Source of the DNA: Treponema socranskii subsp. paredis ATCC 35535
GTDB taxonomy: Bacteria > Spirochaetota > Spirochaetia > Treponematales > Treponemataceae
Direction of reading: 5' to 3'
DNA: 64,000 bases
NCBI GenBank assembly: GCA_000413015.1
Contig: KE332515.1
Coordinates: forward strand, 1,784,414-1,848,413
The position numbers were made by a program, and so were the translations under genes. Position 1 is the stretch's first letter, and every line of letters starts with the position of its first letter. Shown here piece after piece: positions 42,524-49,427 of this stretch. The notes under the pieces were generated by a model. The model searched no databases. It had not been told where the DNA came from and saw only the letters and a list, made by a program, of their open reading frames with translations.

Positions 42524-42961
42524 ATGAATGAAATAAAAAAACGGGCGGCGGAAAATCCGACGGAAAATAAAAAGCAGGCGGAAAGGCGCGAGGAACGCAA
42601 TCCTGCAAAGCAGCAGACTATCAAGCGGCTTTTAAGCTATGCGGGAAAGAGCAGAGGGCTTTTGTCGCTGTCGCTTGTGCTTTCCGGCTTGAGCGCCCTC
42701 GTCGGCTTTGTGCCGTACATCATGGTGTTATTTGTAATGCGCGATATGATCGGCGCAGTTGCGGCAAAAGAAGCGGTACACGCCGCCTCTCTTATGCGTT
42801 ACGGACTGTGGGCCGTCGGTTCGGCTGCGGCGGGCTTTGTACTCTATTATGCGGCGCTTATGCTTTCGCACGCGACCGCGTTTACGATTCAGGAAAACCT
42901 TTCGATTCGGATGACCGAAACGCTTACGGACCTTCCGATAGGCTGGAGCCCTGATAACTGA
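42524..42961 (+). pseudogene. ABC exporter half-transporter D, N-terminal fragment
   Basis: 146 codons of an ABC exporter: a Lys/Glu-rich leader, then LLSYAGKSRGLLSLSLVLSGLSALVGFVPYIMV and the second helix region, ending RMTETLTDLPIGW. After the Trp (42944-42946) the frame runs into SPDN and a stop. Membrane domain helices 3-6 and the whole ATPase are missing here. The C-terminal 39 codons reappear at 44094-44216, so about 1.15 kb of foreign DNA replaced or interrupted the middle. GAGG precedes the ATG at 42524. Confidence 0.85.
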
Positions 42962-42983
42962 TGCATTCATAGCATAATGATAT

Positions 42984-43012
42984 GGACAGGACATTTATTG
43001 AGCCCTGTCCTT
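42984..43012 (+). terminator. Hairpin at the edge of the foreign insert
   Basis: GGACAGGACA and TGAGCCCTGTCC pair around a short loop (GGACAG/CTGTCC core) and are followed by TTCTTA. It may have ended a transcript in the donor. Confidence 0.4.
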
Positions 43013-43020
43013 CTTATATG

Positions 43021-43049
43021 TTGTATCACTTTTTAAACAGTGCTATAAT
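43021..43049 (+). promoter_or_regulatory. Promoter inside the foreign insert
   Basis: TTGTAT (43021-43026), 17-bp spacer, perfect TATAAT (43044-43049), upstream of the 161-aa membrane protein. Confidence 0.75.
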
Positions 43050-43107
43050 AAAGAAAATTTGAAGTTTCATTAGGATACTTATACGCTACAGAAGGAGTTG
43101 GATAAGG

Positions 43108-43593
43108 ATGATACTTTTTATAGAGATTATAATTGGAATTATTTTATTTACGATTTTGATAGTTCCCAGGGTGTTGAAAGACCCATTAAGTGCCATTGGT
43201 GATTACCCGCCACAAATACGTAGACGTTGCGTGGAATTAGGTCTTGTAGAAGACAGAAAGAAGCGTTTTTCTAAGAAGGAAATGCTGAGAAAATGTCTTT
43301 GCATGATAGTGTTGCCTGTAGTTTTTGCTCTCATTATGTATAAAATCAACGGTACAACTTCTTTTGTGAGTGGTTTTCTTCAGTCGTATATTATTTGGCT
43401 GGCGATTACATGGTACGATGCCTTTATTTTGGACTGTGTTTGGTTTTGCCATTCTAAGAAAGTGCGTATTCAGGGGACAGAGGATATGTCAGAATATAAG
43501 GATTATCTGTTTCATATTAAGCAATCCTGCATTGGTTCCGCACTTGGACTTCCGGTGTGTCTGATAGTTGGTTTGTGTGTATCTTTATTTTGA
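43108..43593 (+). CDS. Conserved membrane protein of unknown function
   Basis: Protein of 161 aa with four hydrophobic segments: about 1-20, 68-85, 93-110 and 137-160. The middle has the charged stretch LSAIGDYPPQIRRRCVELGLVEDRKKRFSKKEMLRK and WYDAFILDCVWFCHSKKVRIQGTEDMSEYKDYLFHIKQSC. The pattern is familiar from small membrane proteins of Firmicutes, with no known role. Its codon use is AT-rich and unlike the flanking ABC genes. AGAAGGAGTTGG precedes the ATG. It is complete and probably came with the insert. Confidence 0.8.
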   Translation: MILFIEIIIGIILFTILIVPRVLKDPLSAIGDYPPQIRRRCVELGLVEDRKKRFSKKEMLRKCLCMIVLPVVFALIMYKINGTTSFVSGFLQSYIIWLAITWYDAFILDCVWFCHSKKVRIQGTEDMSEYKDYLFHIKQSCIGSALGLPVCLIVGLCVSLF

Positions 43594-43617
43594 TTTGAAT
43601 TTTATCGAGGTGATAAT

Positions 43618-44091
43618 ATGACGTTTGCAGAAGAACTTAAATCGTTTCAGAACACTCATCCGTTTTCTAAAATGAAAGTGGATGACATAGAGGTAAAATA
43701 CCTGATATGTTGAAATTCGGAAAGCAAAATAAATTTGGTGTATCTTGTGGGTGGAACCGGCTGTAGCATTGTCTGGTTCAATCATCTGAAACAAATGGAG
43801 AAGGACTATCAAATTCTTACCTTTGATTATCCAATGGAAATTAACAACATTGAAGAACTTGCGGATTTTGTCATAAAGTTTGTTGGGCAGTTGAAAATTG
43901 AAAATTCTATTTTTATAGGAGCATCTCTTGGTGGATTTCTTGCACAGCTTATCATGAGAAAATATAAAAGTACTGATGTAGCCTATGCACTTTATTCAAC
44001 TTCAGCTTTGTCGGTCTCTGCAATTGATGGCTTGAAAAAACAGTATAAATCTTATGGATTTATGCTTAAACTTATGAAAATTGTTCCCTAA
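43618..44091 (+). pseudogene. Broken alpha/beta hydrolase (in-frame UGA, truncated C-terminus)
   Basis: Starting at ATG 43618 (CGAGGTGAT ribosome site), 31 codons are followed by TGA at 43711-43713, and the same frame then continues LVYLVGGTGCSIVWFNHLKQMEKDYQILTFDYP ... IFIGASLGGFLAQLIMRKY to 44091. GASLGG is the nucleophile elbow (Ser). The His and acid residues of the C-terminal half are absent, because the sequence joins the ABC-D C-terminal scrap. It is thus broken twice. A Gly codon (GGA) changing to TGA fits the sequence around the stop. Confidence 0.8.
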
Positions 44092-44093
44092 CG

Positions 44094-44216
44094 ATCTGTG
44101 TTATCGATGAGGGCAGAGTTGCAGAAACGGGAACGCATGCCGAGCTGCTCGAACGCAAAGGTCTTTATGCCGCGATGTGGGAGAACTTTCAAAAAGGCAT
44201 CGAGTGGAAGGTTTAG
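44094..44216 (+). pseudogene. C-terminal scrap of an ABC exporter (D-type), copy 1
   Basis: Codes for VIDEGRVAETGTHAELL then ERKGLYAAMWENFQKGIEWKV and stop: the last about 39 codons of an ABC exporter ATPase, after the H-loop. It has no start or ribosome site. It is probably the end of gene D at 42524, cut off by the insert, since both are in the plus direction. The stop lies inside the junction motif TGGAAGGTTTAG. Confidence 0.88.
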
Positions 44217-44376
44217 ATAATTAATAATTTGTAATGGATAATTAGAGGATAATCGGAATCGGTAATGACTGAAAGCTTTATACCGATGTGTTATAATCAT
44301 CCTGTATAAGGCGGTTGTCATGAAACAAAATAAACGGTCTCGGCTGAACGCGCGATGAAACGGTTTGCAGGATCCG

Positions 44377-44430
44377 GTATGCATAAATAATATTGATTGT
44401 GCATATGATTTTGTGGTATAATATGCATAC
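44377..44430. promoter_or_regulatory. vapBC promoter with flanking inverted repeat
   Basis: TTGATT (44393-44398), 18-bp spacer, perfect TATAAT (44417-44422). GTATGCAT (44377-44384) and ATGCATAC (44423-44430) form an exact 8-bp inverted repeat that encloses the promoter. This is the usual arrangement for autoregulation by the VapBC complex. Confidence 0.75.
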
Positions 44431-44441
44431 GGAGGATGTAT

Positions 44442-44636
44442 ATGAGAACAACGCTGGATCTGTCCGATACCTTGCTTGAAGAAGCGATGACATTGACAAA
44501 AATTACGACAAAAACGGAGGTCATAACACAAGCGCTTGAAAATTTGATACAAAAAGAAAAAGTTCAAAACCTGAAAGACTATTACGGAAAACTTGATTTG
44601 AATATCGACTTAAAAACGCTGAGAAAAAGGTCATAA
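44442..44636 (+). CDS. vapB: VapB-type antitoxin
   Basis: Antitoxin of 64 aa. The start at 44442 is preferred over 44436 because GGAGG lies 6 bp before it. The N-terminus MRTTLDLSDTLLEEAMTLTKITTKTEVITQALENLIQKEK is a ribbon-helix-helix DNA-binding fold of the VapB (RHH) type, and the C-terminal part would bind the toxin. It ends one base before the vapC start, as in other VapBC pairs. The inverted repeat around the promoter is its likely binding site. Confidence 0.9.
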   Translation: MRTTLDLSDTLLEEAMTLTKITTKTEVITQALENLIQKEKVQNLKDYYGKLDLNIDLKTLRKRS

Positions 44637-44637
44637 A

Positions 44638-45021
44638 ATGGTATTGGTCGATACTTCCGTCTGGATAGAATATTTTAGAGGCTCTGCGCGCTCTGCTGTG
44701 CTCAAAGAGTTGATACGTAATAATACGCTTTGTACCAATAATCTTGTGCTTGCCGAATTGCTTCCTTTTATTAATCTGAAAAAAGACTATGAGTTGAAAC
44801 GGCTCTTGCTTGCGATTAAACGAATAGAACTTGAAATAGATTGGGACGAGATTATCGATATGCAGACTCGAAACCTGTTGCACGGTATAAACAAAGTCGG
44901 TATTCCCGATTTAATAATCGCTCAAAATGCGATTAACAATAATCTCTTTTTATTTTCGTTTGACAAACATTTCGGACTTATGTGCGATTTGTTTGCTCTT
45001 AAAATATTTACGCGAGAATAA
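44638..45021 (+). CDS. vapC: VapC-type PIN-domain toxin
   Basis: Ribonuclease toxin of 127 aa. PIN-domain acidic residues are in place: VDTSVWIEYF (first Asp near residue 5), LVLAELLPF (Glu near 40), IGPDLIIAQNA-like GIPDLIIAQNAI (Asp near 96), and FSFDKHF (Asp near 114). VapC enzymes cut tRNA or rRNA, and VapB holds them inactive. Stop TAA (45019-45021) directly touches a second ABC C-terminal scrap, so the pair has been dropped into the ABC debris. Alternative: a VapC homologue with altered target. Confidence 0.92.
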   Translation: MVLVDTSVWIEYFRGSARSAVLKELIRNNTLCTNNLVLAELLPFINLKKDYELKRLLLAIKRIELEIDWDEIIDMQTRNLLHGINKVGIPDLIIAQNAINNNLFLFSFDKHFGLMCDLFALKIFTRE

Positions 45022-45102
45022 GTCGCCGAGCTGCTCGCGCGGAAGGGCTTGTACACAAGTATGAGGGATAACTTTCAAAAAGGCATCGAGTGGAAGGTTT
45101 AA
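45022..45102 (+). pseudogene. C-terminal scrap of an ABC exporter, copy 2
   Basis: Codes for AELLARKGLYTSMRDNFQKG then IEWKV and stop, homologous to the scrap at 44094-44216 with the same end. It begins right after vapC. The two scraps share the last 34 bases exactly apart from the stop codon. Confidence 0.88.
45091..45102. repeat. TGGAAGGTTTRA junction motif, copy 3
   Basis: TGGAAGGTTTAA at the end of the second ABC scrap. Compare TGGAAGGTTTAG at 44205-44216, CGGAAGGTTTAA at 41697-41708 and CGGAAGGTTTGA at 45896-45907. Confidence 0.5.
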
Positions 45103-45160
45103 AAAGCGACGCACGGCTCAACACGTGGTAAAAATTATTATTTGCAGGAGGACAGGCGAT

Positions 45161-45907
45161 ATGGTTATACACGAATACGGAAACATTGAGGCGGAAAAAA
45201 TACTGGTTTTGCACCCGATGTTGTTGACCGGTGCCTTTGCGGCAAAGCTGTTTGCGCCGCTGAGCGATCGGTACTGTATTATTGCGCCGGATTTGTCGGC
45301 TCACGGGCAAGCGTCTTCGAGCGAGTTTGTTTCCGCTGAAAACGAAGCTGCGCAAATCCTTTGCTATCTGAAAGAAAAAGGCTATACGGATATCGCATTG
45401 ACGTTCGGCATTTCCCTGGGAGCGCGGGTTACGCTGGAGCTGTTGAAGGATGACGACATACACTGGAAATGCATTGTTTTGGACGGTGCGCCGGTATACA
45501 AAAATGCCCGCTTTTTGCGTTTTGTGTATACCGCCGTCTTTTTAAGTAAATGGAAAAAGGCGCGAAAATGCAAGGGGTTTGCTCAAAAGAAAATGACCGC
45601 ATTGTTCGGTGAAGCGGGTGAAGTAATGGGAAGCACGTTTGAAAGCATGGGTGAAAAAAGCCTGCGAAATATCATAACGGCATGCAGCCGCTTCGATTTT
45701 TATCCGTATCCGAAAGATGTGCAGCAGCGTATGTATTTTGAATTCGGCAGTAAAGAAATAGATGCACGGCAAGCAAAGACCATTTTGCGCCGCTATCCTT
45801 TTGTGCATATCGCACTGCATAAAGGGTACGGGCACTGTCAGTATATGGCAGCGGAAAAAAAGGCATACCTTGCAATGCTTGAAGATCGCATGAAGCGGAA
45901 GGTTTGA
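45161..45907 (+). CDS. Alpha/beta hydrolase
   Basis: Hydrolase of 248 aa. Start 45161 follows AGGAGG by 9 bp. Typical parts: oxyanion-region HPMLLTG, LSAHGQASS, the nucleophile elbow TFGISLGAR (G-x-S-x-G) near residue 92, and the His of HKGYGHCQYMA near the C-terminus. The acid residue is not certain. The reading frame ends MKRKV and its last 12 bases match the junction motif seen after other genes of this region. Substrate unknown; not related closely to the broken hydrolase at 43618. Confidence 0.85.
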   Translation: MVIHEYGNIEAEKILVLHPMLLTGAFAAKLFAPLSDRYCIIAPDLSAHGQASSSEFVSAENEAAQILCYLKEKGYTDIALTFGISLGARVTLELLKDDDIHWKCIVLDGAPVYKNARFLRFVYTAVFLSKWKKARKCKGFAQKKMTALFGEAGEVMGSTFESMGEKSLRNIITACSRFDFYPYPKDVQQRMYFEFGSKEIDARQAKTILRRYPFVHIALHKGYGHCQYMAAEKKAYLAMLEDRMKRKV

Positions 45908-46037
45908 ATAAATTGATAATCGATAATGCGATGATATCGGTTCAAACGAGCATACAATTTACAAATTAACAATTTAAATCCCGCGTCATATCCGAAGCGG
46001 TTTCATCGGTTTTTTTACCGGGACGAACCCCATTTGC

Positions 46038-46142
46038 CATCCGCCCTTCCGCCGCTTGCTCGCGCGCGGCGTCCTCGCTCCGCTCCGGTCGCTGCCTTCG
46101 GCACGGCTCCACGGCGGCGTAGGCGTATCGTATTGCGAGCGC
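46038..46142. repeat. Dispersed GC-rich repeat R1, copy 3
   Basis: Nearly identical to copies at 31701 and 33302. Its right end carries TATTGCGAGC, part of which serves as the -35 of the next gene, queH. The region 45908-46037 before it shows no gene. Confidence 0.9.
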
Positions 46143-46162
46143 CTGTCGGCAAGTGGTATAAT
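46133..46162 (+). promoter_or_regulatory. Promoter of queH partly inside repeat R1
   Basis: TTGCGA (46133-46138), 18-bp spacer, perfect TATAAT (46157-46162). The -35 lies within the repeat copy. Confidence 0.6.
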
Positions 46163-46170
46163 CGAAAGCG

Positions 46171-46830
46171 ATGAAGCGGAATTATCAATCGGAACTTGAC
46201 GGCATCCTCGACCGCATTGCGCCGGACCGAACGGCGGAAGCTCTTTCGGCAAAGCCCTCACTGCTCCTCCATGCGTGCTGCGCGCCGTGTTCGTCCTATG
46301 TCATCGAATATCTCGCATCTTATTTCGATATTTCGATTTATTATTACAATCCCAATATCCATCCCCGAAAAGAGTACGAGCGGCGCTTACACGAACTCGA
46401 AAATTTTTTGCCGCAATTTCCGCCGGCGATCGAAAACCGCGTTCGGCTCATACGTGCGGATTACGACGAGAGCGAATTCGAAGAAGCTGTCCGCGTAGCC
46501 GAAAATCCCGAACTTGCTTCCGAAGCCGAACGCGGGGAACGGTGCAGACGATGCTATGAACTGCGTATGAAGCGCGCATACGAATACGCACGCGCGCACT
46601 CTTTCGATTGGTTTACGACGACGCTTTCGATCAGTCCGTTTAAAGACGCGGATAAAATCAACGCCATCGGCGCGATGCTCGAAGCGTCAGGCGGCCCGCG
46701 CTTTCTCACAAGCGATTTTAAAAAGCGAAACGGTTTTAAACGCAGTCTCGAAATCAGCAAAGAATACGGTATGTACCGGCAGGATTATTGCGGCTGTAAG
46801 TATTCGCTCGAAAATACAAAAGCGCATTAA
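46171..46830 (+). CDS. queH: Epoxyqueuosine reductase QueH
   Basis: Enzyme of 219 aa that reduces epoxyqueuosine to queuosine in tRNA wobble position 34, using an iron-sulfur cluster. The family Cys pattern is intact: LLHACCAPCSSYVIEYLA near residue 30 (two adjacent Cys then Cys), RCRRCYELRM in the middle, and YRQDYCGCKYS near the end. PNIHPRKEYERR and ISPFKDADKINAIG are also typical of QueH (DUF208). It is the non-homologous stand-in for QueG. The gene is alone. Confidence 0.93.
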   Translation: MKRNYQSELDGILDRIAPDRTAEALSAKPSLLLHACCAPCSSYVIEYLASYFDISIYYYNPNIHPRKEYERRLHELENFLPQFPPAIENRVRLIRADYDESEFEEAVRVAENPELASEAERGERCRRCYELRMKRAYEYARAHSFDWFTTTLSISPFKDADKINAIGAMLEASGGPRFLTSDFKKRNGFKRSLEISKEYGMYRQDYCGCKYSLENTKAH

Positions 46831-47044
46831 TCGCCGCCGGAATCCGGCCGTTTCGGAATACTGCCGTAAGCGGCGGTGCGGCAGCCGTGCTCATAACCGT
46901 GCGTGCGCATTTATCGAAATCGATTTTATCCGTCGGATTTTTTTTGTCGGCGGAAAAAGATCTTTCGATTTTACGGTTTACCGATTTTTTTGCTTATAGT
47001 ATACTTTTCACGGATATTGTATGTAAAATTTTTCGGGGGCAAGT

Positions 47045-47431
47045 ATGGACGGTAAACGCGTATCGGCATTCCTTATCGATTTTATGATAACGGCCGTAAT
47101 ACAAAGTATACTGTTTATGTATTTTATTATGTATCCGCTCATAAACGGGTCGGCAGCTCCGATCGAAAATCTTCTGCCGAAAGCGTTGGGTTTAACCTAT
47201 ATTTCGATGTGTTATATGATATTTCGGGATATTCCGAAATACGGGAGCATCGGAAAACGGATTGTAAAATTGAAGATCGTATCGGCGGACACGAAAAAAG
47301 ATGCGCCTCTTTTACGGCGGATACTGCGCAATATCTTTTGGGTTTTCGGTCCCCTCGAATTGCCGGCGTATGCGCTTTCCGGCAAAAGGCTTGGAGATCG
47401 CGCGGCAAAAACCGAAGTGGTACCCCGGTAA
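47045..47431 (+). CDS. RDD-family membrane protein
   Basis: Membrane protein of 128 aa. Three hydrophobic segments and the RDD pattern: KRVSAFLIDFMITAVIQ near the start (R-x-x-A-x-x-I-D), YGSIGKRIVKLKIV (S-x-G-K-x) in the middle, and LGDRAAKTEVV at the end (G-D-x-x-A-x-T-x-V). RDD proteins of this size have no firm function; some are linked to ion exchange. GGGGCAAGT precedes the ATG. It is 9 bp upstream of ogt, probably transcribed with it. Confidence 0.85.
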   Translation: MDGKRVSAFLIDFMITAVIQSILFMYFIMYPLINGSAAPIENLLPKALGLTYISMCYMIFRDIPKYGSIGKRIVKLKIVSADTKKDAPLLRRILRNIFWVFGPLELPAYALSGKRLGDRAAKTEVVPR

Positions 47432-47439
47432 GAAGCCTT

Positions 47440-47982
47440 ATGATATACACGGCGTCTTATTCGTCGCCGTTCGGCGATATGCTCTTGGCACAAAAGGACG
47501 GAGCGCTCGTCGGGCTGTGGTTCGAAGGGCAAAAATATTACGGCGCGGCGATTTCCGAGTCGGTGCCGAAAGACGACGATAAAACATCGGTCAAAGTAAA
47601 ACGTTGGCTCGACCGATATTTTTCGGGACAAAAACCGGATGCGGCGGAACTCGCGCTTGCTCCGGCAGGAAGCGATTTTCGGCAAGCTGTATGGGCCGTT
47701 CTCCGAGAGATTCCGTACGGTAAAACCCTTTCCTACGGCGACATCGCCCGAACGCTTGCAAAAAGAAAAGGGCTTGCACGGGTATCGGCGCGCGCGGTCG
47801 GGGGTGCGGTCGCGCATAATCCCGTTTCCGTAATCATTCCGTGTCACAGAGTCGTCGGATCGGACGGAAAGCTGACCGGTTATGCCGGCGGCATCGATAA
47901 AAAAATAAAACTTCTTGAGTTGGAAGGTATCGATATAACGATGTTTAAAGATGCCCGGCGCGCTTCCAAGGGAGCAGTATGA
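47440..47982 (+). CDS. ogt: Methylated-DNA-protein-cysteine methyltransferase
   Basis: DNA repair enzyme of 180 aa that takes methyl groups from O6-methylguanine onto its own cysteine. Start 47440 is chosen as the usual length start, MIYTASYSSPFGDM. The C-terminal domain has FRQAVWAVLREIPYGKTLSYGDIA, RAVGGAVAHNPVSVIIPCHRVVGSDGKLTGYAGG, with PCHR holding the acceptor Cys. The IPYG, NP and GYAGG marks are all present. It follows the RDD gene and overlaps the next gene by ATGA. Confidence 0.95.
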   Translation: MIYTASYSSPFGDMLLAQKDGALVGLWFEGQKYYGAAISESVPKDDDKTSVKVKRWLDRYFSGQKPDAAELALAPAGSDFRQAVWAVLREIPYGKTLSYGDIARTLAKRKGLARVSARAVGGAVAHNPVSVIIPCHRVVGSDGKLTGYAGGIDKKIKLLELEGIDITMFKDARRASKGAV

Positions 47983-49085
47983 AACAAAACGACAAAAGAC
48001 GATATGCGTTTTTAATTCGACAGTATTTTCAAAACTCGACATTCATTTTAATAATTATTAATTTTATGTTTGCCGCGGCCGCTTTTTGCAGCGACAATTC
48101 ACCCTGTGCCGCACACGATGTGCCGCCGCGTTATCGCGAAGAAATGCGCTCTTTTATTAAAAAAATATCAGCCTATGCAAAGGCGCAAAATCCGCACTTT
48201 GTCGTCATTCCGCAAAACGGGCAGACGGTCGCGTGGGACAGCGATGTCACAACCGACGAAAACGGCGTGCCGCTTACGGAAGCCGATACGTCGTACATGG
48301 ATGCAATCGACGGATGCGGCCGCGAAGATACGTTTTACGGCGAAAGGGGAGCGGGCAAAGCGACATCTTCGAGGGCGTCCGCATATTTTGTCGGTACGTG
48401 TAAAAAATTTTCGGAAAAAGGTAAGACCGTCTTTTCGATCGATTACTGTTCTTCCCGAGCCGCGATTGCCGACTCGTACGCGAAAAACGCCGCAGCGGGT
48501 TTTATCGGTTTTGCCGCGCCCGACAGAAATCTCGCCCTTATTCCGGAACAAAGCGGATACGGGCGAGAGTATTATCCGTACCGCAAAAATCGAAACGACG
48601 TGACGAAACTTTCCGACGCGAAAAATTTTTTATTTTTGCTCGGTATGTCTTCAGGCGATGCGGACGGAAGCGCGCTCATCGAAAAAATACGGGCGACGGA
48701 TTATGACGCCGTTATCATGGACGCCTTTGTGGACGGCGGCGATGTGCCGTTTTCCCGTGCGGCTGTCGAATCGATTAAGAAAAAAGCTTCCGGAGGCGGG
48801 CGCTTTGTCATTGCGTATATGAGTATCGGCGAAGCGGAAGACTACCGCTGGTATTGGGATGAGCGCTGGATACGCGGAAAAAAATTGACAAAAAATGCGC
48901 CCGCGTGGCTCGATAAATTGAATCCCGATTGGAAGGGAAATTACAAAGTGCGATACTGGAACGAAGATTGGCAAAATATCGTCTGCGGCGGAGATGATTC
49001 GTATATTCAAAAAATTATCGATGCGGGATTCGACGGCGTTTACCTCGACATCGTCGACGCATACGAATATTTCGAAGAGCAATAA
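47979..49085 (+). CDS. GH114/TM1410-type glycoside-hydrolase-like secreted protein
   Basis: Exported protein of 368 aa. A long N-terminal region ends in a hydrophobic signal, about residues 21-37, before AAAAFCSDN. The rest fits the TM1410/MJ1477 (GH114-like, endo-alpha-1,4-polygalactosaminidase-like) family: AYAKAQNPHFVVIPQNG, YDAVIMDAF, VIAYMSIGEAEDYRWYWD, WLDKLNPDWKGNYKVRYW, and GFDGVYLDIVDAYEYFE near the end. In GH114 the acidic residues of GEAE and YLDIVD-type motifs sit in the active site. It may cut amino-sugar polymers. The start overlaps ogt as ATGA. Confidence 0.85.
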   Translation: MKQNDKRRYAFLIRQYFQNSTFILIIINFMFAAAAFCSDNSPCAAHDVPPRYREEMRSFIKKISAYAKAQNPHFVVIPQNGQTVAWDSDVTTDENGVPLTEADTSYMDAIDGCGREDTFYGERGAGKATSSRASAYFVGTCKKFSEKGKTVFSIDYCSSRAAIADSYAKNAAAGFIGFAAPDRNLALIPEQSGYGREYYPYRKNRNDVTKLSDAKNFLFLLGMSSGDADGSALIEKIRATDYDAVIMDAFVDGGDVPFSRAAVESIKKKASGGGRFVIAYMSIGEAEDYRWYWDERWIRGKKLTKNAPAWLDKLNPDWKGNYKVRYWNEDWQNIVCGGDDSYIQKIIDAGFDGVYLDIVDAYEYFEEQ

Positions 49086-49145
49086 ACCTCACTTGCCGCA
49101 ATTCGAAATCGCCGCACATCGACAGTCTGAGAGCCGATCGTCGCC

Positions 49146-49418
49146 GTGCTGGTAAAAAAAGCGGCAATCGATTACAATTTGAAAACCGCACGTGATAAGG
49201 AGTTGTCTACGGATATTGAAACCGAAAAGCGCATCGTTGCGCTCGAAACGAAACTTGCCTATCTCGAAGATTTTGTAAATCAGCTGCAGGGCGTTTCCGT
49301 TGTTCACTCGAAATCGATCGACGGGATTACGGCGCAGTGTAAAGCGATGTCGGAAAAACTGCGCGAATTGGCAGATGAGGCGGAAGAAATTCCCAACCGC
49401 ATGCCCCCTCATTATTAA
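49146..49418 (+). CDS. slyX: SlyX-family small coiled-coil protein
   Basis: Protein of up to 90 aa starting at GTG 49146, but the family (about 70 aa) suggests that translation may start later, near an AAGGAG at 49199-49204 with a non-ATG start. The core EKRIVALETKLAYLEDFVNQLQGVSVVHSKSIDGI and the end EEIPNRMPPHY are the SlyX pattern: coiled coil then the conserved PPHY. SlyX function is unknown. The next gene begins 10 bp later. Confidence 0.75.
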   Translation: MLVKKAAIDYNLKTARDKELSTDIETEKRIVALETKLAYLEDFVNQLQGVSVVHSKSIDGITAQCKAMSEKLRELADEAEEIPNRMPPHY

Positions 49419-49427
49419 TTAATAATT

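Noticed and set aside
43711..43713. In-frame UGA read as selenocysteine
   Set aside because: No hairpin of SECIS type is visible in the 60 bases after it, and the residue is not at an active site of the hydrolase. A nonsense mutation of a Gly codon is simpler, and the gene is truncated anyway.
42984..45907. Integron cassette array with attC sites
   Set aside because: The repeated YGGAAGGTTTRA has no GTTRRRY core, there is no integrase gene, and no long imperfect palindrome follows each gene. The pattern is better described as gene debris with a short shared motif.
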